Shown piece by piece: positions 58,071 through 64,000 of a stretch of DNA of 64,000 nucleotides (position 1 is the stretch's first letter; each line of letters starts with the position of its first letter). The position numbers and the translations under genes are program-made. Source of the stretch: Tatumella citrea. Its GTDB lineage: Bacteria; Pseudomonadota; Gammaproteobacteria; Enterobacterales; Enterobacteriaceae. The stretch covers positions 2,170,001 through 2,234,000 of the forward strand of contig NZ_CP015579.1 in NCBI RefSeq assembly GCF_002163585.1. The letters run 5' to 3'. The notes below the pieces were generated by a model that saw only the letters and a list, made by a program, of their open reading frames with translations, made no database searches and was not told where the DNA came from.

Positions 58071-58100
58071 AAAAAAACCCGGAACCATACTGGCTCCGGG
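58071..58100 (-). terminator. Terminator of yeaY
   Basis: On the minus strand: CCCGGAGCCA/TGGTTCCGGG with one mismatch, then TTTTTTT. Confidence 0.85.
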
Positions 58101-58170
58101 CCGGATGTATCACTTACCTTTGTGCGGTGGCGGAGGCGGAGGTGGCCTTCGCGCTGGCTGGCCTGGACCT

Positions 58171-58767
58171 CTATTCGGTAAGGTATGTCTGAACCGTGGC
58201 GGGGCCGGGGCTATAAAAACCCCACCAGGGATTCCCCCAGTAGCCATGGCGATAACGGCCAGGACCAGGACCATACCAAATCCACGGATCCATCGGCATC
58301 GGCGGACTTACCACCTGGCTGGCCAGGTGCCAGCGTTGGTAACCCGTTACATCAATAACCAGGAAGTCATAGGTTGCCTGGCCAATCTGGCCTTTTTCAG
58401 TACCACGAATATTCCCTAATACTGTCAGGTACTGATTGTTCAGATTAACCGGGTCTACAAATCCATGCACATCTGCATAAATACGTCCGGTGGATGCCGA
58501 ACCCAGAACCGGACGTGCACTATCGTCCAGCGGCTGGACCGCCAGTTCAATACGGGTCATACCATTACTGTTGGTGACATTCACCACCTGGCCACCAAAA
58601 CGTGATTCCTGACCGACATACAGCTGCGGGGCGTTCATCACCCGAACCAAATCCTGCTGCGGCTGAGGTGAAGTTCCGCGGATACTTTGCGGTACAGTTG
58701 CACATCCGGCAAGCAATAACACGGATGCCAGCATCAATGCAGAACAACCATTTCGTAAACTGAGCAT
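58171..58767 (-). CDS. yeaY: Slp-family outer-membrane lipoprotein YeaY
   Basis: 198-residue lipoprotein of the Slp/YeaY family. The signal peptide ends in lipobox LAGC (Cys near 22). The conserved core includes [36 protein letters not shown] and [12 protein letters not shown]. The tail is rich in Pro, Gly, Trp and Tyr ([18 protein letters not shown]). E. coli Slp is starvation-induced and YeaY has an RpoE-dependent promoter; a similar role is possible but not shown. Lies between tsaB and fadD as in E. coli. Confidence 0.93.
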   Translation of the reverse strand: MLSLRNGCSALMLASVLLLAGCATVPQSIRGTSPQPQQDLVRVMNAPQLYVGQESRFGGQVVNVTNSNGMTRIELAVQPLDDSARPVLGSASTGRIYADVHGFVDPVNLNNQYLTVLGNIRGTEKGQIGQATYDFLVIDVTGYQRWHLASQVVSPPMPMDPWIWYGPGPGRYRHGYWGNPWWGFYSPGPATVQTYLTE

Positions 58768-58828
58768 AATAATCTCCTGAGTATTATCAGTTTAGACCTC
58801 TTAAATCACCGCGGGTTGCAGCAAAGCA

Positions 58829-59539
58829 TCATCTGCCGGGTAATTTTTTCCATGTAACTTCGTTACGTAAATAAACAGGTTCAATTTCCGCGACTGCGGA
58901 TACTTCACCGCGTTGCCACTGGCTGACAGCCAGCGGTAACATATCCTGCGATGTCGGAAGCTCAGCCCCGCTAACCGTCAGCTCCAGTGCATGACCCTGC
59001 TGTAATTCAGGATAAGCCTGCCAGCCAGTGCCTGCCATCGCCCAGCGTCCGGAGAGTTGTTGCATGCGTTCAACAGCCTGAGCCGGGCTTAGCACCTGCT
59101 CCGTGTTATCACCCTGCCATTCTCCGTCAGCCGAGCGTTGATATTCGGCCCAGTAAACTTCTCCCATTCTGGCATCAATCGCTGCCAGAACCCGGTCTGC
59201 CTGTTGCAATCGCCAGGCTCCTTCGGCCAGAGTCGCCAGGGTAGAGACACCAATCATCGGCAATTCTGCGCCCAATGCGAGCCCCTGCGCGATACCAATA
59301 CCAATTCTTACGCCGGTAAAGCTGCCTGGCCCACGACAAAACACCAGAGCATCCAAATCCGTGAGCGCCAGCCCCTGACCTGCCAGCAGTTCGGCAACCA
59401 GCGGCAATATCCTGCGGGTATGGTCGCGTGGAGCAATCTCAAACCGGGCATCAAGTTGCTGACGGTTTAAAATTGCTGCAGAACAGGCTTCAGTTGCGGT
59501 ATCAAGAGCCAGTAATTTTAAAGCTGAGATATCTTGCAT
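58829..59539 (-). CDS. tsaB: tRNA threonylcarbamoyladenosine modification factor TsaB
   Basis: Partner of TsaD in making t6A37 in ANN-reading tRNAs; an inactive homologue in the ASKHA fold. 236 residues (E. coli 231). [12 protein letters not shown] opens the domain, [20 protein letters not shown] is the conserved loop, and [10 protein letters not shown] follows. The start is ATG 59539 ([14 protein letters not shown]), with no good ribosome site; the frame is open 34 codons further upstream but that part does not look conserved. yeaY lies downstream. Confidence 0.94.
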   Translation of the reverse strand: MQDISALKLLALDTATEACSAAILNRQQLDARFEIAPRDHTRRILPLVAELLAGQGLALTDLDALVFCRGPGSFTGVRIGIGIAQGLALGAELPMIGVSTLATLAEGAWRLQQADRVLAAIDARMGEVYWAEYQRSADGEWQGDNTEQVLSPAQAVERMQQLSGRWAMAGTGWQAYPELQQGHALELTVSGAELPTSQDMLPLAVSQWQRGEVSAVAEIEPVYLRNEVTWKKLPGR

Positions 59540-59726
59540 AATAGTTCGTAATTGATAAAAGTTAACATTCCGGCTGCCGGAAAAAAGAGTTCCCACAACC
59601 CGTTTATCTGTTATCTGCTGGTCAGTTACACAACATCTCACAGCAGATAGTATAGCGTGTCACAAATTAACTAAATGAAACTCATTCGCAACAAAATACT
59701 ACAATCGTAAACCTGTCCGAATAAGA

Positions 59727-61640
59727 CTACTCAGTTGACCTGCCTTCAGTAATAAACTGCTCGGCCCTGACTAAATCACGGGTACGCGGACAATCCGGCA
59801 GACTGTTGACGAATAAGGCGCCATAAGGTCGTGATACCAGGCGCGAATCACAAATCACCAACACCCCACGGTCAGTTTCATCACGAATCAGACGACCCGC
59901 CCCCTGTTTCAGGGTAATAACAGCATCAGGGAGTTGAACTTCATCAAACGGATCAAGCCCCCGGTGTCTGGCATCTTCCATTCGTGCTTTCAGCAGTGGA
60001 TCTTCCGGCGAGGTAAAAGGTAGTTTATCAATAATAACTAATGATAAGGCATCTCCCCGCACATCAACTCCTTCCCAGAAGCTACTGGTCGCCACCAGCA
60101 ATGCATTTCCGGCTTCGATAAACTGCTGCAGTATTTGTCCTTTGCTGGTTTCCCCTTGCAACAGCACCGGAAGGCTCAGCACCGCTCTGAACTCTGCGGC
60201 CAGTTCTCTCATCATCTGATAAGAAGTACATAAAAAGAAACATCTGCCGCGATTAGCTTCTATCAGAGGTGTCAGTATCTTAACCAATTGTTTTGCCGCG
60301 CCTGGCCGGTGTGTTTCTGGTAAATTTCTCGGAACACATAATAAAGCCTGGCGGGCATAATCAAACGGACTATTGAGAATGATCTGTCTGGCCGAAGTGA
60401 CCCCCAGACGTCCCGCAAAGTGCTGCATCTGGCCATTGACTGCTAATGTCGCAGAGGTAAATATCCAGGCTGCATTCCGGGCATCGACCACTTCACGAAA
60501 ACGTTCAGCGACTGATAACGGCGTCAGTGCCAGGGTGAAATGTCGCGAAGTACATTCATACCAGTAACTGAAACCTGGCTGATCGGTATTAATGATACGT
60601 TTAAGCCGCGTCCGGTACTGCGCGGCTCGTTCAAACGCTGCATCCAGCAGCGCGGATCGCCCGAGAGACAGTTTTATTACGTCATAGCAGAGTTCCAGTG
60701 CATCATCGAGCAGCACCAGCATCCGCGATATATTTTGTTGCTGTAGTAACTCACGCAGATTCCCACGAAATCCGGGTTCGCCAAGAATCATACGAAAATC
60801 CTGGCTTGCCTGAGATAACCGGTCTGCTGCTTTCTGCAACTGTTGCATATCCCGCACTTCGGTGCGGTAAGCGATGATAATGTCTTTGGCTAAATCCTGG
60901 AGTTGACGGCCGGAGATCTGTTGCCCGAAATACTGACTGGCGATATCCGGAAGCTGATGGGCTTCGTCAAATATCATGACCTGAGCATCAGGAATTAATT
61001 CAGCAAATCCGCTCTCTTTAACTACCAGATCTGCCAGAAACAGATGGTGATTGACAACAACGACATCTGAATCCATTGCTCTTTTACGGGCTTTTACCAC
61101 AAAGCATTCACTGTAACGCGGGCAATCGCTGCCAAGACAGTTATCATTGGTGCTGGTCACCAGTGGCCAAAGCGCACTATCCTCTGCCACACTGGCACAC
61201 TGACTGATGTCTCCGTCAACGGTGACCGAAGACCAGCCCCGGACACTGACCAAATCGGTGAGTGACTGTACCGGCAAATCACCACCCGTCAGGTTCTGTT
61301 GATCCATCCGTTCCAGGCAGAGATAATTTGAACGCCCTTTCAGGATAGCCGTTTTACCTTTAAACCCCAGAGCACGCACAATGGTCGGTAAATCCCGGCT
61401 GTACAGCTGATCCTGTAATGCCCGCGAACCGGTCGATACAATCACTTTTTTACCGGATCGCAGAGCGGGTACCAGATAAGCATAGGTTTTTCCGGTCCCG
61501 GTACCGGCTTCTACCACCAGTTCGCCGCCATCATTAATTGCTTCTGCCACAGCCCCGGCCATTTGCCGCTGGGCCTCGCGTGGCCGAAACCCCGGGATTG
61601 CGGTTGTCAGCGCCCCTTCAGGGGAAAAATCATCTGTCAC
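59727..61640 (-). CDS. yoaA: DinG-family ATP-dependent DNA helicase YoaA
   Basis: XPD/DinG-type iron-sulfur helicase, 637 residues (E. coli 636). Walker A EAGTGTGKTYAY is near 43, the four iron-sulfur cysteines are in the region of CASVAEDS to CPRYSECF (about 155-190), the DEAH box is DEAHQLPD near 226, and motif VI QGAGRLIRDETDRG near 588. In E. coli YoaA works with HolC at stalled replication forks. The start is GTG 61640 with GGAGGCGAT upstream. Divergent from yoaB. Confidence 0.96.
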   Translation of the reverse strand: MTDDFSPEGALTTAIPGFRPREAQRQMAGAVAEAINDGGELVVEAGTGTGKTYAYLVPALRSGKKVIVSTGSRALQDQLYSRDLPTIVRALGFKGKTAILKGRSNYLCLERMDQQNLTGGDLPVQSLTDLVSVRGWSSVTVDGDISQCASVAEDSALWPLVTSTNDNCLGSDCPRYSECFVVKARKRAMDSDVVVVNHHLFLADLVVKESGFAELIPDAQVMIFDEAHQLPDIASQYFGQQISGRQLQDLAKDIIIAYRTEVRDMQQLQKAADRLSQASQDFRMILGEPGFRGNLRELLQQQNISRMLVLLDDALELCYDVIKLSLGRSALLDAAFERAAQYRTRLKRIINTDQPGFSYWYECTSRHFTLALTPLSVAERFREVVDARNAAWIFTSATLAVNGQMQHFAGRLGVTSARQIILNSPFDYARQALLCVPRNLPETHRPGAAKQLVKILTPLIEANRGRCFFLCTSYQMMRELAAEFRAVLSLPVLLQGETSKGQILQQFIEAGNALLVATSSFWEGVDVRGDALSLVIIDKLPFTSPEDPLLKARMEDARHRGLDPFDEVQLPDAVITLKQGAGRLIRDETDRGVLVICDSRLVSRPYGALFVNSLPDCPRTRDLVRAEQFITEGRSTE

Positions 61641-61762
61641 ATCGCCTCCCGATGCAGCTTAAAACCGCGCAATTATGTCAGTTTTCCATAAGACGGACTA
61701 CCAGGGATGACATATTCATTACGTTATGGCAGGCTGACTGCCGGAAACTAAAGGAGCCCATA

Positions 61763-62107
61763 ATGACTATTACCCGGATTGACCCGGAACACCGGATGTC
61801 AGAAGCCGTTATTCATAACGAAACAGTGTATTACACCAGTGTCCCTGAAGACCTTGAGGGCGATGCTTTTGCCCAGACAGCCGATGCCCTGGCGGTTATC
61901 GACCGGTTACTGGCTCGCGTTGGCTCTGATAAAACTAAAATACTCGATGCCACTATTTTTCTGACCGACAAAGACGACTTTGCCGCCATGAACAAAGCCT
62001 GGGATGCGTGGGTTGCCCCTGATAACGCACCAGTACGCTGTACTGTTCAGGCCGGTCTGATGCATCCTAAGTACAAAGTCGAAATCAAGATTATTGCCGC
62101 CCGCTAA
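61763..62107 (+). CDS. yoaB: RutC/YjgF-family protein YoaB
   Basis: 114-residue member of the Rid superfamily, as long as in E. coli. Signature LDATIFLTDKDDFAAMNKAWDAW at about 65-87 and APVRCTVQAGLMHPKYKVEI, which contains the conserved arginine for ligand binding. Rid proteins often hydrolyse reactive enamines or imines; YoaB's substrate is unknown. ATG 61763 follows AAAGGAG. The longer frame upstream overlaps yoaA and is not real. Confidence 0.95.
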   Translation: MTITRIDPEHRMSEAVIHNETVYYTSVPEDLEGDAFAQTADALAVIDRLLARVGSDKTKILDATIFLTDKDDFAAMNKAWDAWVAPDNAPVRCTVQAGLMHPKYKVEIKIIAAR

Positions 62108-62121
62108 GACGAAAACCGCTG

Positions 62122-62319
62122 TCACTCATGCTCGTCAGCGTCGTCGTCTTCATCTTCAAAACGTGCCAGACTCTGCCCGCCCTGGTGCGTTTTGCGTATT
62201 TCTGCAGCAACCAGCGCAATGGCTTCGCCGCTTGACATACCTTCCGCAATCAGTTGATGAATACGCTCAACAGCCTGCTGCTGCTGTTGATGAGAAAGTG
62301 CGGGTAATCCATTAAACAT
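62122..62319 (-). CDS. yoaH: UPF0181 protein YoaH
   Basis: 65-residue cytoplasmic protein matching E. coli YoaH (59): [20 protein letters not shown] and the [16 protein letters not shown] segment, then ARFEDEDDD. The C-terminal tail is a slightly longer acidic stretch. Helix-rich and of unknown function. Convergent with yoaB (14-base gap) and divergent from pabB, the same layout as E. coli. Confidence 0.93.
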   Translation of the reverse strand: MFNGLPALSHQQQQQAVERIHQLIAEGMSSGEAIALVAAEIRKTHQGGQSLARFEDEDDDADEHE

Positions 62320-62431
62320 ACAAACCTCTGTCAGCCAGTCAGTTTCCCGTCATTAGTGAAGAGATAACTGATGTCAGTAATTAAAAAATATGTCAGGCTT
62401 ATGACCAGTTTATTGCTACAGCCCGACGTTT

Positions 62432-63811
62432 ATGACTCTGAATACCATCTCTCTCGAATACTCACCGGATGCACTTAATCACTGGTTTTCCCGTGTGGAA
62501 CAACTGCCGTGGGCCATATTACTGAGCTCTTCAGCGGCCGAACATCACGATAACCGCTTTGATATTTTCAGTGCTTCTCCCCTGATAACGCTGTCGACGA
62601 CCGGTGATACCACACGGATAAGTGACGGAGATACAATTCATCACTCTACCCGTGACCCGCTGGACTTACTGCAGGAAGCCTTACAGACGCTTCCGGAAGT
62701 GACAACATCACTCCCCGACCTGCCTTTTACCGGCGGCGCTCTGGGACTGTTTGGTTATGATTTAGGACGGCGGTTCGAACAGCTTCCGGAGACAGCTATC
62801 AGCGAGTTACACACTGCTGATATGGCAGTGGGGATCTACGACTGGGCTATGATAGCAGATCATCATAAACAACGCCTTACTCTGGTCAGCCTCAGTGACA
62901 GCAGCCAGCGACTGGAGTGGTTAAATTCGCAGCAATCACGCCCTTCCTCTGCTTTCAGACTGGTTTCGGAATGGCAAAGCAATCTTTCCTGTGAACAGTA
63001 TCAACAGCGTTTTAGTCGGGTAAAAAATTATATTGATGCCGGAGACTGTTATCAGATAAACCTGGCCCAACGGTTCTCTGCAGATTACCAGGGCAGCGAG
63101 TGGCAGGCTTTTGAATATCTAAGCCGTCAGAACCGGGCTCCGTTCAGTGCGTTTATGCGCCTGCCAGGTAGCTGTTTACTCAGTTTATCTCCTGAACGCT
63201 TTCTAAATGTTAAAGACAGCCAGGTGGAAACCCGTCCCATCAAAGGGACCCGACCACGCCTTGATGATCCACAAGCGGATGCAGAACAAGCCCGACAACT
63301 GGCAACCGCAGAAAAAGACCGTGCTGAGAATCTGATGATTGTTGACCTGTTGCGCAATGACATCGGGCGAGTGGCCGAACCCGGCAGTGTCAGTGTACCG
63401 CAGTTATTTGAGGTCGAGACGTTTCCGGCGGTCTATCATCTGGTCAGCACCGTACGTGGCAGACTGCCTGTCGGTACCGAAAACAGCGATCTGCTACGTG
63501 CCTGTTTTCCGGGAGGCTCGATAACCGGAGCACCAAAAATTCGCGCCATGGAAATTATTGATGAACTTGAACCTCACCGACGTAATGCCTGGTGTGGCAG
63601 CATCGGTTACTTAAGCCGTTGCGGTACTATGGATACCAATATCACAATCCGTACCCTGATTGCCGAGCAACAGAAACTCTATTGTACCGCCGGAGGCGGA
63701 ATTGTTGCTGACAGTGTGATGGAAGATGAATACCAGGAAACATTACACAAATTACAACGTATTTTGCCGGCACTGACCCGCTTATCGGCGATAAACTCTG
63801 ATGAATATTGA
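62432..63811 (+). CDS. pabB: Aminodeoxychorismate synthase component I
   Basis: Converts chorismate to 4-amino-4-deoxychorismate for folate, using ammonia from a glutamine amidotransferase (PabA, or possibly TrpG). 459 residues (E. coli 453). The N-terminal region has FTGGALGLFGYDLGRRFE, which forms the vestigial tryptophan pocket. The catalytic lysine is in TRPIKGTRPR; this lysine, in place of the alanine of TrpE, marks PabB. GSITGAPKIRAMEIIDELEP follows. The last codons overlap the nudL start. Confidence 0.96.
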   Translation: MTLNTISLEYSPDALNHWFSRVEQLPWAILLSSSAAEHHDNRFDIFSASPLITLSTTGDTTRISDGDTIHHSTRDPLDLLQEALQTLPEVTTSLPDLPFTGGALGLFGYDLGRRFEQLPETAISELHTADMAVGIYDWAMIADHHKQRLTLVSLSDSSQRLEWLNSQQSRPSSAFRLVSEWQSNLSCEQYQQRFSRVKNYIDAGDCYQINLAQRFSADYQGSEWQAFEYLSRQNRAPFSAFMRLPGSCLLSLSPERFLNVKDSQVETRPIKGTRPRLDDPQADAEQARQLATAEKDRAENLMIVDLLRNDIGRVAEPGSVSVPQLFEVETFPAVYHLVSTVRGRLPVGTENSDLLRACFPGGSITGAPKIRAMEIIDELEPHRRNAWCGSIGYLSRCGTMDTNITIRTLIAEQQKLYCTAGGGIVADSVMEDEYQETLHKLQRILPALTRLSAINSDEY

Positions 63812-64000
63812 ACAATTCCGGCAGCGCTTCCTGTTGCAGCTTCCTCAGGCAAAACCGGTAGGGAAAGCGAGCGATCGCCAGGCTGCGGTGCTGCTACCGG
63901 TTATCGATCGTCCGGAGCCAACACTGTTACTAACCCTTCGTTCTGCTCATCTCCGAAATCATCCCGGACAGGTTGCTTTTCCAGGCGGTAAACAGGATTT
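63801..64000 (+). CDS. nudL: Nudix hydrolase NudL (3' end outside window)
   Basis: Start of a Nudix-family hydrolase, formerly YeaB, probably acting on CoA-type nucleotides. 66 codons are visible. Conserved DRQAAVLLPVI, LLLTLRSAHLRNHPGQVAFPGG match the E. coli sequence leading into the Nudix box, whose GX5EX7REUXEE core lies beyond the window. The ATG overlaps the pabB end by 11 bases in another frame, as expected for coupled genes. Confidence 0.92.
   Translation, partial: MNIEQFRQRFLLQLPQAKPVGKASDRQAAVLLPVIDRPEPTLLLTLRSAHLRNHPGQVAFPGGKQD

Overview
The window is ordinary chromosome from a gamma-proteobacterium of the order Enterobacterales. Most proteins can be aligned by eye to Escherichia coli K-12 orthologues at close to full length, in gene blocks also found in E. 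coli (trp operon, yciCBA-tonB, cls, adhE-tdk-hns-galU-rssB, sppA-ansA, msrB-gapA-yeaD, yeaGH, dadAX, minCDE, fadD-yeaY-tsaB-yoaA, pabB-nudL). It is not E. coli: trpG and trpD are separate genes, minE lies beside rnd, a nucleotide-sugar epimerase sits between hns and galU, and several E. coli neighbours are missing here (kch, oppABCDF, rssA, narGHJI, selD, pncA, nhaB). The balanced base composition and this gene order suggest an Erwiniaceae-type genome such as Tatumella, Pantoea or Erwinia, but the genus is a guess.

Layout. 1-6.1 kb: trpE (5' end cut off by the window), trpG, trpD, trpCF, trpB and trpA, closed by a strong terminator. 6.2-10.7 kb: a BON-domain lipoprotein, ompW, yciC, yciB, yciA, tonB and yciI. 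10.7-14.4 kb: a sparse accessory stretch with a 60-residue lipoprotein, a 32-residue membrane protein behind a predicted class II FNR promoter, yciY, cls and yciU. 14.4-19.2 kb: adhE and tdk, with a decayed IS150-type insertion inside their shared terminator. 19.5-24.9 kb: hns, a UDP-sugar 4-epimerase, galU, rssB, ychJ and purU. 25.0-25.9 kb: tRNA-Tyr followed by almost five tandem copies of a 164-165 bp repeat, each carrying the 3' end of the tRNA. 26.1-36.9 kb: xthA, ynjH, topB, ydjA, sppA, ansA, yeaC, msrB, gapA, yeaD and mipA. 37.3-41.9 kb: yeaG-yeaH, an unrecognised secreted protein, and two tiny membrane proteins (the second YoaK-like). 42.2-47.7 kb: cvrA, an MFS exporter and dadAX. 48.1-56.1 kb: ycgB, fadR, dsbB, ycgN, ycgM, ycgL, minCDE and rnd. 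56.2-64 kb: fadD with a FadR operator, yeaY, tsaB, yoaA, yoaB, yoaH, pabB and the start of nudL.

How the genes work together. Chorismate is used at both ends: TrpE/TrpG make anthranilate and PabB makes aminodeoxychorismate, and the active-site motifs (PIAGT versus PIKGT) distinguish the two. The fatty-acid regulator FadR and a near-consensus FadR site before fadD are both present. Three FNR-type palindromes (upstream of ompW, of the 32-residue protein, and of adhE) point to oxygen-dependent control. RssB, H-NS and YeaGH all belong to stress and stationary-phase physiology.

No CRISPR array, prophage, toxin-antitoxin or recognisable defence locus was seen. The most interesting items are the tRNA-linked repeat array, the FNR-driven small membrane protein, the tandem micro-ORFs upstream of cvrA, and the IS-split terminator.
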